DNA from: an uncultured bacterium
Lineage (GTDB): Bacteria > Actinomycetota > Coriobacteriia > Coriobacteriales > Eggerthellaceae
Assembly (NCBI GenBank): GCA_905215035.1
Contig: CAJMOJ010000027.1
Location: 1-26,567 of the forward strand
DNA: 26,567 bases
Direction of reading: 5' to 3'
Position 1 is the first letter of the stretch. Each line of letters begins with the position of its first letter. The translations under genes were made by a program, and so were the position numbers. Below the pieces are notes generated by a model. The model was not told the origin of the DNA. It made no database searches and saw only the letters and a list, made by a program, of their open reading frames with translations. Positions 1 to 8,008 of this stretch are shown piece by piece.

Positions 1-48
1 CGGCTGTTAACCGGAGGGTTGTAGGTTCGAATCCTACCCGGGGAGCCA
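1..48 (+). tRNA. tRNA-Asn (GTT), 3' part only
   Basis: The window opens inside the anticodon arm: CGG, loop CTGTTAA, CCG, giving anticodon GTT at 6-8 (Asn). A T arm follows (GTAGG, loop TTCGAAT, CCTAC at 21-37), then the acceptor strand CCGGGGA, discriminator G and an encoded CCA ending at 48. The acceptor 5' strand and D arm lie outside the window. Every visible part of the fold is intact, so the gene is probably functional. Confidence 0.93.
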
Positions 49-56
49 GAATTTTC

Positions 57-89
57 ACTAGCATCCATTTTGGGTGCTAGTTTTATTTT
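57..89 (+). terminator. Rho-independent terminator after tRNA-Asn
   Basis: A 10-bp stem pairs 57-66 with 72-81 (ACTAGCA against TGCTAGT, plus one G-T and two C-G pairs) around the loop ATTTT. It is followed directly by a T-rich tail (TTTTATTTT). It lies 9 nt after the tRNA CCA end, as expected for tRNA transcription termination. Confidence 0.85.
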
Positions 90-149
90 AGGGGCTGCTC
101 TTTTAGCAAACCACTACCACGTGTCTTTTTATACAAACTAGGAATCTCT

Positions 150-917
150 ATGAAGCCTGTTCTTAACCCACCTGAATCATCAACACTTAAACAAGCGCTC
201 CAAAACTTTTTAAAAAAGGGTATTCCTCTACCTTCTAAACAAGCCATTGCTGGCGCTACTATCATGGCTGTATGCTTCTTCTTTTTGGGGTATGAGGTAA
301 GCATTCAAGCCGATTGGGTTGCTACATTCAATGCAACCGTTGCAGGAAGCATCCAGTCGTTTCGAACCGAAGAACTCAACCCGTGGGTCATTATGCTCAC
401 TACACTGGGCAATCCCACCTCAGTCATCATCATGGTTGTCATAATTGCCTGCCTTCTAGGTTTTTTGCATCACTGGGATGACGATATCTTTTTTACGGGA
501 AATCTTATTGGCGCTGTCGTCTTAGTTCAGGTACTTAAACTCTGCTACACCGTTGAGCGTCCTGTAGAGAATCTCTTAATTGCACGACCAGAATCATTTT
601 CCTTCCCTTCTGCGCATTCGGCCTGTTGCTTGATCATGTGCTGCCTCGTAGCACTCCTCATCGTACGTGCTATTAGAGCACATCAACTCTCTGTTGGCCT
701 TGAGGTACTTACCTGGATTGTTTTTATAGCGATCGGCCTCAGCATTGGCGTAAGTCGTGTGTATGTTGGTGTCCATTGGCCAACAGATGTATTAGGTGGC
801 TGGCTTATTGCAAGTGCGTGGCTTTTTCCAACTATTACTTGGTATCTCTCGCAGTATCCGCGCAGCCGCTTTGGACTTCCTCTCGCCAAGCATGAACAAC
901 ACGCCTCTTTGTCATAA
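150..917 (+). CDS. PAP2-family membrane phosphatase
   Basis: 255-residue integral membrane protein of the type 2 phosphatidic acid phosphatase family. All three signature motifs are visible: K130-x6-RP (137-138), the PSAH tetrapeptide (153-156, PSGH variant) and SR (202-203) with H209 and D213 in the SRxxxxxHxxxD motif. Hydrophobic stretches at about 30-50, 78-104, 115-132, 158-175, 185-200 and 213-230 suggest six membrane segments. Family members remove phosphate from lipid phosphates such as undecaprenyl diphosphate or phosphatidylglycerol phosphate; the substrate here is inferred only by class. ATG 150 has a purine-rich AGGAA 6 nt upstream. A phosphotyrosine-phosphatase-like gene begins 11 nt downstream and its ribosome site overlaps this stop, so the two are probably cotranscribed. 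Confidence 0.88.
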   Translation: MKPVLNPPESSTLKQALQNFLKKGIPLPSKQAIAGATIMAVCFFFLGYEVSIQADWVATFNATVAGSIQSFRTEELNPWVIMLTTLGNPTSVIIMVVIIACLLGFLHHWDDDIFFTGNLIGAVVLVQVLKLCYTVERPVENLLIARPESFSFPSAHSACCLIMCCLVALLIVRAIRAHQLSVGLEVLTWIVFIAIGLSIGVSRVYVGVHWPTDVLGGWLIASAWLFPTITWYLSQYPRSRFGLPLAKHEQHASLS

Positions 918-928
918 AAGGAGTCCTT

Positions 929-1396
929 ATGCCCTCTATCTTGTTTGTATGTCACGGCAATATTTGTCGATCCCCTATGGCAGAATTCGTTATGAAAGAT
1001 CTTATCGCCCAAAAAGCAAAAACAGATCCTACCTTTGATGCAAGCACATGGTTAATTGAATCAGCAGCCACCACGTATGAAGAGATCGGCAACGACATTC
1101 ACCGGGGTACCAGACGCATGCTTGACGCTCATCGCATCCCTTATAACTCACGCGCTGCACGCCACATCACACCCAAAGATTACGATCACTTTGACTATAT
1201 CATTGGCATGGACGATGAAAATCGTTATGATCTCAGGCGCTTTTACCCTGCTGATCCTGCGCACAAAATTTCGTTGTTACTTGATTGGACCGACCATCCA
1301 CGCGATGTTGCTGATCCCTGGTATACTGGAAATTTTGAACAAACCTATGCCGATGTGGTAGCTGGATGTTCAGCTCTCTTGGAATCGCTCACTTAA
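929..1396 (+). CDS. low-molecular-weight protein tyrosine phosphatase
   Basis: 155-residue cytosolic phosphatase of the arsenate-reductase-like LMW-PTP fold, the usual family length. The P-loop C-x5-R is at residues 8-14 (CHGNICR followed by S), and the general acid loop DPW sits at 129-131. Bacterial members (Wzb, YwlE, PtpA types) dephosphorylate tyrosine- or arginine-phosphoproteins; those next to polysaccharide genes act on capsule tyrosine kinases, but no such kinase is present here. AAAGGAG at 916-922 is an excellent ribosome site for ATG 929. It is the second gene of a pair with the PAP2 phosphatase, hinting at an envelope-related role. The next gene is convergent. Confidence 0.9.
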   Translation: MPSILFVCHGNICRSPMAEFVMKDLIAQKAKTDPTFDASTWLIESAATTYEEIGNDIHRGTRRMLDAHRIPYNSRAARHITPKDYDHFDYIIGMDDENRYDLRRFYPADPAHKISLLLDWTDHPRDVADPWYTGNFEQTYADVVAGCSALLESLT

Positions 1397-1449
1397 TTAA
1401 ACAAAATTAGTCACACATACGCCATGACCCATCGCTCTTTTGGAGTCAC

Positions 1450-3711
1450 TTACTTAGTGAGTAGATAACAAAAGTGAATATGAGGATTACGCTCAAAATC
1501 AACGGGGATCGTCTCTTTTGTAAGATCAACAATCGAGTAACCACGTGCTTCAAGGGGCGCTCTATCAAGTTTAAAGTTGCGCAAATTTCCTGAAAAATAT
1601 AGTTTTCCGCCATCGCTCAACAAATCATAGAGCTGCATCAAAATACTCACGTGATCTCGTTGAATATCCCAGGTACGCTCCCCCATCGTTTTTGAATTTG
1701 AAAACGTAGGCGGATCAACAAACACAAGATCATACGCTCCCTGCCGTGTAGGATTGCGCTGCGCTTTATCAAGCCAGGCAAGAACGTCAGCGCGAACAAA
1801 ATCATTATTACCGCAAAATGCGCATGGAGCGGACTTAGCTAACTCAAGATTGCGAATCATATTTCGCTCTGCCCAATCGAGATACGTTTGACTCATATCA
1901 ACAGTCGTAGTTGATGCGGCACCACCAGCTGCAGCATAAACACTTGCCGTACCCGTGTAAGCAAAAAGATTCAAAAAACGCATGTTGTGCGCTTGCTCAT
2001 ATAAATAGTCACGCATAATACGATGATCAAGAAAAAGTCCCGTATCGAGATATGCGTTTAAGTCGACCTCAAACAAAAAATCATGCTCTTGCACAAGGAT
2101 AACGTGCTTGGTACGCTCCTCTTGATGGTATTGAGAACCACCACGCGCTTGCTGTCGCACGCGCGTAAATACTGCGTCAGACGCAATATCAAGAAGTGTC
2201 TGCGCGATGGCTACCGCATCCTCAAAACGACGTAATGCTTTTTGCGGATCAATATAAGCGGGCGCCTTATACTCAGTAAGAACAAGATAGATACGAGACG
2301 TTTGAGCATCCTCATACAGATCAACAGCTAAGGAGTAGTCAGGAAGATCTGCATCATATACGCGATACGCGGAAATTTTATTTTGTTTAGCCCATTTACG
2401 GCGCACTTTAATCATCTTGCGCAGTCGAGCAGCAAATTGATGCGCTTGCTCAACACCAGAGCGCACTTCTATCACCGTATCTCTGCCTGCAAGCGTTGCA
2501 ATCATCATAGAGTCAATAAAACTCTGCGATAAGTCATAACGTCGCACCAGTGTTTCAAGCGTACCATTATAGAGTAGAGTCTCTTCTTGAGCATCATACC
2601 CAATACGAGTATCAAAAAGCTCATCAGGCGTAATAGCAACCAGCGTCCACGTTTGAGGTAATGCATGAAGTCCTTGTGAAAGCGCTTCATAAAACGAATC
2701 AAGACCTTGCGAAAGAAGACGATGCCCATAGGGCGGATTCATCACCACCCATCCCGACAAAGAAGAAAGTTCGGCTAAATCAACATCCATCGCCTTACTA
2801 ACTACCTTATCTGCATCAGAGCACGATGCCTGTATGAAGGTAAACAGCGAAGCCAAACCAAGACGCTTAGCGCAAGCTTGACCAAGCTCTAATACCTCTT
2901 GATTGATATCAGAACCAATGAAGTGCGGAGCATTTTGAAGTCCTACATCAAGCCTATCTTCCGCCTCTACTATAAGGTCGTCCAAGATATCAGGATTAAA
3001 ATCAGCAAGCCCCTCAAACCCCCATCGAGCACGCTGCAAACCGGGAGCCATATCGCACGCAATCATAGCTGCTTCAAGCAATAAGGTCGCACTGCCGCAC
3101 ACAGGGTCATAGCAGACATGAGGAAACTGCGCTTTTGGTTTCCAGCCTGCCCACATTAATAAAGCAGCAGCAAGTGTTTCTTTAAGGGGAGCTTCTGCTT
3201 GTTTGCCAGGAATACGATACCCACGCTGGTGGAGTGAAGCGCCAGCATAGTCGAGATAGATCGTCGCTTTATTTTTACGAATAGTGACTCTAACCGCAAC
3301 ATCGGGATTTTTAGAGTCAACATCAGGACGCACCCCACGAACATTTCGCAATGCATCACAAATAGCATCTTTTGTCTTTACCGCACTGAACACCGAATTA
3401 TGAAGATTCTTATTGGTGCCATGTGCGTAAACAGCGATGGTTTTATCGGGACCAATATAATCTTGCCAAGGAAGTGATGTAACGCCTTTATATAGCTCAT
3501 CGGCATCCTCTGCACCCACACGTCCTATTACGCGCAAAACGCGTGAAGCAAGGCGTGTCCACATACATACGCGATAGGCACATGTATTGTCACCATAAAA
3601 AGCAACGCCCCCTTGAAGAGGGCGTACGCGCTTAGCTGTTAGTGTCTTTAATTCATCTGCCAAAAGCGCCTCGAAACCAGCAGCGCACGTGGCAAAAAAT
3701 TCATAAGGCAT
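1450..3711 (-). CDS. rlmKL: fused 23S rRNA methyltransferase RlmKL
   Basis: 753-residue protein with the architecture of E. coli RlmL (YcbY, about 700 residues). The THUMP RNA-binding region is at about 45-155. The first SAM-dependent domain has DPVCGSAT (202-209) and the N6/N2-type motif NPPYG (325-329), as for m2G2445. The second Rossmann methyltransferase at about 555-753 has GLFLDHR (558-564), NLFAYTGT (581-588) and DPPTF (666-670), as for m7G2069. Both act on 23S rRNA of the large subunit. ATG 3711 is preceded by a weak AGGT. The gene starts 17 nt after the sigma factor stop, so it probably rides on the sigma factor transcript. Two cysteines near 630 (CAFC) are a small local insertion. 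Confidence 0.9.
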   Translation of the reverse strand: MPYEFFATCAAGFEALLADELKTLTAKRVRPLQGGVAFYGDNTCAYRVCMWTRLASRVLRVIGRVGAEDADELYKGVTSLPWQDYIGPDKTIAVYAHGTNKNLHNSVFSAVKTKDAICDALRNVRGVRPDVDSKNPDVAVRVTIRKNKATIYLDYAGASLHQRGYRIPGKQAEAPLKETLAAALLMWAGWKPKAQFPHVCYDPVCGSATLLLEAAMIACDMAPGLQRARWGFEGLADFNPDILDDLIVEAEDRLDVGLQNAPHFIGSDINQEVLELGQACAKRLGLASLFTFIQASCSDADKVVSKAMDVDLAELSSLSGWVVMNPPYGHRLLSQGLDSFYEALSQGLHALPQTWTLVAITPDELFDTRIGYDAQEETLLYNGTLETLVRRYDLSQSFIDSMMIATLAGRDTVIEVRSGVEQAHQFAARLRKMIKVRRKWAKQNKISAYRVYDADLPDYSLAVDLYEDAQTSRIYLVLTEYKAPAYIDPQKALRRFEDAVAIAQTLLDIASDAVFTRVRQQARGGSQYHQEERTKHVILVQEHDFLFEVDLNAYLDTGLFLDHRIMRDYLYEQAHNMRFLNLFAYTGTASVYAAAGGAASTTTVDMSQTYLDWAERNMIRNLELAKSAPCAFCGNNDFVRADVLAWLDKAQRNPTRQGAYDLVFVDPPTFSNSKTMGERTWDIQRDHVSILMQLYDLLSDGGKLYFSGNLRNFKLDRAPLEARGYSIVDLTKETIPVDFERNPHIHFCYLLTK

Positions 3712-3728
3712 AAAAGACCTCTGTCGTA

Positions 3729-5138
3729 TTAGTCTTCCAAATAATCCTTAAGCTTTTGAGAGCGTGAAGGATGACGGAGCTTCGCAAGCGTCTTAGACTC
3801 AATCTGTCGGATACGCTCACGCGTAACACCAAACTCACGACCCACTTCCTCAAGAGTGCGAGGGTGACCGTCTTCAAGACCAAATCGAAGTGAAATTACC
3901 TTGCGCTCACGCTCTGCAAGACCATCGAGAGTCTTTGATAGCTGTTCTTGAAGCATAGTAAAGCTTGCAGCGTCAGGCGGTGCAACAGCAGCGTCATCTT
4001 CAATAAAGTCACCCAGCTGAGAATCTTCCTCCTCACCAATAGGTGTCTCTAAAGAAACAGGCTCTTGAGAAATCTTTTGAATCTCACGAACACGCTCTGG
4101 AGTCAATCCCATTTCTTCTGCAATCTCTTCAGGAGTTGGTTCACGGCCTAAAGACTGCAAGAGCTGACGTTGAATACGAACTAATTTATTAATAGTCTCA
4201 ACCATGTGCACGGGAATACGAATAGTGCGTGCCTGATCAGCAATGGCGCGCGTAATAGCTTGACGAATCCACCAAGTAGCATAGGTAGAAAATTTAAAGC
4301 CCTTGGTATAGTCAAACTTTTCAACAGCACGAATAAGACCAAGGTTGCCCTCTTGGATCAAATCCAAAAACAACATACCGCGACCAACATAGCGCTTAGC
4401 AATAGATACAACCAAACGCAAGTTTGCTTCAATCAGCTGCTGTTTTGCATCAAGACCAACCTGCTCAATGCGTGAAAGACGCCTGCGCTCACGACGCTCG
4501 AGCTCAATACCTTCTTCCTCAGCTTTTTCGAGCTCTTCTGTCGCAGCAACACCCGCCTCAATTTTCATAGCTAAGTCAATCTCTTCTGCTGCAGTAAGAA
4601 GATTAACTTTACCAATCTCTTTGAGATACATACGAACAGGATCACCCGTCAACAAGGTAACTGAGGTATCACTCGTATGCTTACGTGTTCTAGAAGTCTT
4701 AGATTTGCCGCCTACTTTAGGAACGGCAATTTCTACGGTAGCTTTCAGTTCCTCTTCGGGAATTCCATCAAGAAGATCTTCATCATCAAGACTTACTTCT
4801 TCTTTGACATCAATTGCTTCATCAACAGCGCCATCGAGATCAGTTTCGACTACCTCTTGATCAAGAATGTCCTCTTCATCAAGGTCATCAAGATCGTCGT
4901 CTTCAACTAATACGTCAACGTTTTTTGGCGTAGCTTGCTTTGACTCGGTTTTAGCGGTCTTTTTTGTCGTAGATTTGGCTGCCGTTTTAGCAGGAGTTTT
5001 TTTAGACGTTTTCTTCTCAGAAGAAGCAGGGCTTTTTGGCTTTGGGCTTGTTTTAGATACGTTTGCTGCAGTTTCTTCTGCAGCTTTTGTAGATTTTGTT
5101 TCCTTGGATGCGGTCGATTTAGTAGAGGCTTTTGCCAC
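3729..5138 (-). CDS. rpoD: primary RNA polymerase sigma factor (RpoD/SigA)
   Basis: 469-residue sigma-70 group 1 factor. Residues 1-73 are Lys/Ala/Thr/Ser-rich and 74-135 are strongly acidic, an arrangement typical of actinobacterial HrdB-like factors. Region 1.2 starts near DPVRMYLKEIG (166-176). Region 2 (about 239-305) carries the conserved core-binding and -10 recognition residues (NLGLIRAVEKFDY, TYATWWIRQAI). Region 3 spans about 306-390, and region 4.2 has the HTH TLEEVGREFGVTRERIRQIE (428-447). The start codon is GTG at 5138, not ATG, supported by GGAAGGTAGGA 7 nt upstream. A candidate promoter lies about 70 nt upstream. rlmKL follows in the same direction. It directs transcription of housekeeping genes. 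Confidence 0.97.
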   Translation of the reverse strand: MAKASTKSTASKETKSTKAAEETAANVSKTSPKPKSPASSEKKTSKKTPAKTAAKSTTKKTAKTESKQATPKNVDVLVEDDDLDDLDEEDILDQEVVETDLDGAVDEAIDVKEEVSLDDEDLLDGIPEEELKATVEIAVPKVGGKSKTSRTRKHTSDTSVTLLTGDPVRMYLKEIGKVNLLTAAEEIDLAMKIEAGVAATEELEKAEEEGIELERRERRRLSRIEQVGLDAKQQLIEANLRLVVSIAKRYVGRGMLFLDLIQEGNLGLIRAVEKFDYTKGFKFSTYATWWIRQAITRAIADQARTIRIPVHMVETINKLVRIQRQLLQSLGREPTPEEIAEEMGLTPERVREIQKISQEPVSLETPIGEEEDSQLGDFIEDDAAVAPPDAASFTMLQEQLSKTLDGLAERERKVISLRFGLEDGHPRTLEEVGREFGVTRERIRQIESKTLAKLRHPSRSQKLKDYLED

Positions 5139-5210
5139 GTTTTCCTACCTTCCATCCCGTATGAGGTTATTCACTCAATTTTGAACAACCCGCTAAATAG
5201 ACATCGAAAC

Positions 5211-5239
5211 ATTATACCCCAATTTCTACCATATGAGGA
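5211..5239 (-). promoter_or_regulatory. candidate rpoD promoter (-10 TATAAT)
   Basis: On the minus strand a perfect TATAAT lies at 5216-5211, about 73 nt upstream of the GTG start. The hexamer 17 nt further upstream reads TCCTCA, a poor -35; TTTCCT at 19-nt spacing is no better. The strong -10 and its place in a 203-nt intergenic region make it the best promoter candidate for rpoD, but it is untested. Confidence 0.45.
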
Positions 5240-5279
5240 AAGTTTTCGTGACTTCACTGAATAGCTATGGAAACGGCTT

Positions 5280-5324
5280 TGATTGTTTGTATTTGTTAAT
5301 TGTAATAATCCCTGGTAACAATCA
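5280..5324. repeat. 8-bp inverted repeat between priA and rpoD
   Basis: TGATTGTT at 5280-5287 is matched by AACAATCA at 5317-5324, a perfect 8-bp inverted repeat with 29 nt between. It begins 18 nt beyond the priA stop and lies upstream of the rpoD promoter candidate. It could fold as a long-loop hairpin in the priA 3' end or serve as a binding site. No U-tract follows, so it is not called a terminator. Confidence 0.4.
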
Positions 5325-5341
5325 TCAGTAAGGAACACTTT

Positions 5342-7921
5342 TTACAGCAGGCTATCAGGATCAATATCGACAGAAACGTGCACTTCACCAACTGGTTTAC
5401 GCTTTCTAAAATAGAAAGCAAGGACTTCAGATGGATTTGCATCACGCGGTACCTTTATCAAGCAATGGTAGCGATAATCCCTTTTCAGCCGTGAAAGCAC
5501 ACAAGGTTGCGGTGGATAAAGCTCCCAATTATCAACCCCTGCATCGCATAACACATCAAGCAGATCTCGATACACCTCTTGAGCAACCTGAGAAACCGCT
5601 TGCTCATCATTGCCCCAAAACAAAATATTAATAAGCTCAACAAAAGGCGGGTAAGACAAATCAGCACGAGTGGTAAGTTCATTTTCTAAAAAAGTGTCTC
5701 TATCATGGTGTGCAACAGCGCGAATAACTGGATTGAATGCCTCATAGGTTTGTACGATAACGCGCCCCGGCAACGATCCACGTCCGCAACGCCCTGCTAC
5801 CTGCTCAATAAGGTTAAATGTTCGCTCCATCGCTTTATAGTCAGGCAGGTTAAGCATAGTGTCAGCATTAATTACACCAACAAGCGTTACCTCATCAAAG
5901 TCAAGACCTTTTGCAATCATTTGCGTACCAAGTAACACCGCCGAATCAGCAAGCATAAACTGTTCTAAAAGACGCTGATGATCCCCTTTGCGTGCCGTTG
6001 TGTCAGCATCCATGCGAACAATTTTAGGTATGGCGATAGGATCAGACTTTGACTGCTCTTCTACCGCACTGGATAAAAGAGCACCGTGTTTCAAATGCTT
6101 CTCATGTGCATGTTGAACAAGCAATTGATACAACTCAGACTCTACCCGTTGTGTACCGGCACCAAAGCGTTTTAAATAGGGTGATCCACACTCAGGACAG
6201 CGAGGCGGAACAGGCACATGGTAGCCACAATGATGACACACAAGCTTATTGCCCTGCTCGTGATACGTAAGTGATGTCGAGCAGGATGCGCAGGTTGGCA
6301 CATAACCGCAATCGCGACAAAGCAAAAACTGCGCAAAACCACGTTGATTTAATAAAAGCACCGCTTTTTGTCCCGAATCGAGCGTTTCAAAGAGTGCTTC
6401 TCTAAGTTCACGAGAAAACATAGAACGCGATCCTTGGCCAAATTCACGTGCCATATCGACAACGTGGATTGGAGGCAAGGATCTTCCGTTAGCACGATGA
6501 AGCATTTGGACATGATGCCAACTTGGATTGTGTTTGGCGCAATACAATGCCTCAATTGAAGGAGTCGCCGAGCCGAGCACAAGCGTTGCTCCCCCATCGC
6601 GTACAAGCCAGGCCGCCACATCGCGCGTAACATAGCGCGGTGCCTGATCTTGTTTGTAGCTTGATTCATGCTCCTCATCAATGATGATCATCCCTAAATC
6701 GCTCACAGGAGCAAACAATGCTGAACGCGCTCCAACTACTACGCGTGATTGTCCCGTGCGGATCATTTCCCACTGGTCATAACGCTCCCCTTGCGACATG
6801 CGTGAATGGATAACCGCAACGGTGTCTCCAAATCTGTTTCTAAACCGCGCAACCGTTTGGGGAGTGAGCGATATTTCAGGAACAAGCACAACAGCACTTT
6901 GCCCCTGAGCAAGCACTTCATCAAGCGCACAAAGATAGACTTCCGTTTTACCTGATCCTGTTACACCTTCCAAGACCACCGTTTGTCCATTGTGATCAGC
7001 ATAAGCATTCTGTACAACCTCAAGTGCGTGTTGTTGGTCTGGTGTCAATACCAAATCGGATTGCACGCGCTGCGCAAATACCGTGCTTACTTCTTGCGAT
7101 GAGCGGAATTTGCGGCGTGACTCAATCGTAACGAGGCCTTTAGTTTCAAACGTCTTAAGTACACTATCAACTGAGCCAAATTCGCTACGCAAATCTATAG
7201 TGCGAAGCGCGCCTTCAGAAAGCGCTGCAAGTACCGCTCGCTGCTTCGTGGCATTTTTCGCGGGCGTATACGTGTGTCCTTCTGGCGTGAGAGCAACCCA
7301 TCTATCATCGACCTCGCGAATTACTGGCTGAGTAGGCACCCATGCTGTACCAATCTTTTCAATCTTAGGCACACCTCCAGGAGGAGTCAGCAATCTCACG
7401 CAAGCAGACAGTGGTGCTAAGTAAGTATGTGCCATATGAAGTGCCAAGCGCGCACCGCGTTCAGTGAAATAAGGTTCAGTGAGCACCTCTTCAATCTCTT
7501 TGAGACGTTTTCTTTTTGAAACCGGCATCTGGTGTGCGCAAACATACTGATCATGGAGTGATTGCGTATGAGATAGTTGCTTGGTTTCTTGAGGCAACTC
7601 ATTCTCAAAACCTAGCAACGGTAGCTGCTCAAGGACACCTGATGCATCAGGCACACCCACAGGCCTTTTGGCCAACGAACTAATCGGTTCGCTCGACTCA
7701 TCTACAACAACCATGGCATGCTGATCGTGAATGTTATCACTAGAGTCATCAAGAGAACCGTTAGAAACTGAAACAACAAACCCGATCGCTTTTCTATTTC
7801 CAAACGGAACAAGAACCGCACGCCCGATCAGATCATCAGGAAACGAATCAGGCACCTGATAGGAATATCCCTGATCAAGTGCCTGAGTGGCAATATCTAA
7901 AACAACGGTTGCAACGCGCAT
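5342..7921 (-). CDS. priA: primosomal protein PriA (replication restart protein)
   Basis: 859-residue replication-restart protein that recognises stalled forks and reloads the replisome. The 3'-end binding fold starts MRVATVVLDI. Walker A GVTGSGKTE is at 319-327, Walker B DEEH at 415-418, SAT at 451-453 and motif VI QVAGRCGRG at 707-715. Eight zinc-binding cysteines are at 535, 538, 544, 547, 562, 565, 575 and 578. I chose ATG 7921 because AAAGGA sits 6-9 nt upstream and the family N-terminus begins here; a GTG at 7960 would add 13 unsupported residues. Oddities: a polar insert of about 80 residues at 58-140 inside the N-terminal domain, and a second of about 25 residues at 604-632. metK lies 87 nt upstream, same strand. 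Confidence 0.95.
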   Translation of the reverse strand: MRVATVVLDIATQALDQGYSYQVPDSFPDDLIGRAVLVPFGNRKAIGFVVSVSNGSLDDSSDNIHDQHAMVVVDESSEPISSLAKRPVGVPDASGVLEQLPLLGFENELPQETKQLSHTQSLHDQYVCAHQMPVSKRKRLKEIEEVLTEPYFTERGARLALHMAHTYLAPLSACVRLLTPPGGVPKIEKIGTAWVPTQPVIREVDDRWVALTPEGHTYTPAKNATKQRAVLAALSEGALRTIDLRSEFGSVDSVLKTFETKGLVTIESRRKFRSSQEVSTVFAQRVQSDLVLTPDQQHALEVVQNAYADHNGQTVVLEGVTGSGKTEVYLCALDEVLAQGQSAVVLVPEISLTPQTVARFRNRFGDTVAVIHSRMSQGERYDQWEMIRTGQSRVVVGARSALFAPVSDLGMIIIDEEHESSYKQDQAPRYVTRDVAAWLVRDGGATLVLGSATPSIEALYCAKHNPSWHHVQMLHRANGRSLPPIHVVDMAREFGQGSRSMFSRELREALFETLDSGQKAVLLLNQRGFAQFLLCRDCGYVPTCASCSTSLTYHEQGNKLVCHHCGYHVPVPPRCPECGSPYLKRFGAGTQRVESELYQLLVQHAHEKHLKHGALLSSAVEEQSKSDPIAIPKIVRMDADTTARKGDHQRLLEQFMLADSAVLLGTQMIAKGLDFDEVTLVGVINADTMLNLPDYKAMERTFNLIEQVAGRCGRGSLPGRVIVQTYEAFNPVIRAVAHHDRDTFLENELTTRADLSYPPFVELINILFWGNDEQAVSQVAQEVYRDLLDVLCDAGVDNWELYPPQPCVLSRLKRDYRYHCLIKVPRDANPSEVLAFYFRKRKPVGEVHVSVDIDPDSLL

Positions 7922-7950
7922 GTACGTTCCTTTGGGTTGTCCCCCTAAGT

Positions 7951-7982
7951 AGAGCATCACTCATACAAGAGCACCACTCATA
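7951..7982. repeat. two direct repeats of 15 bp, 17-bp period
   Basis: AGAGCATCACTCATA at 7951-7965 and AGAGCACCACTCATA at 7968-7982 differ at one position and are separated by CA. They fill the 87-nt gap between metK (ending 8009) and priA (starting 7921). A 17-bp spacing is not an exact number of helical turns. They could be paired protein sites or the trace of a local duplication. Confidence 0.6.
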
Positions 7983-8008
7983 GGTACAACAAAACTCGTG
8001 CAGCCTAT

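Noticed and set aside
1397..1460. Bidirectional terminator between the LMW phosphatase gene and rlmKL
   Set aside because: The only symmetry, TCACT-N5-AGTGA at 1446-1460, has 5-bp arms and no U-tract.
4468..5184. Several plus-strand Ser/Arg- and Phe-rich open frames
   Set aside because: They are antisense to the repetitive N-terminus of the sigma factor and arise from its Lys/Glu/Asp codons.
7922..7960. 13-residue N-terminal extension of priA from GTG 7960
   Set aside because: No ribosome site upstream, and it overlaps the direct repeat. ATG 7921 has a strong AAAGGA.
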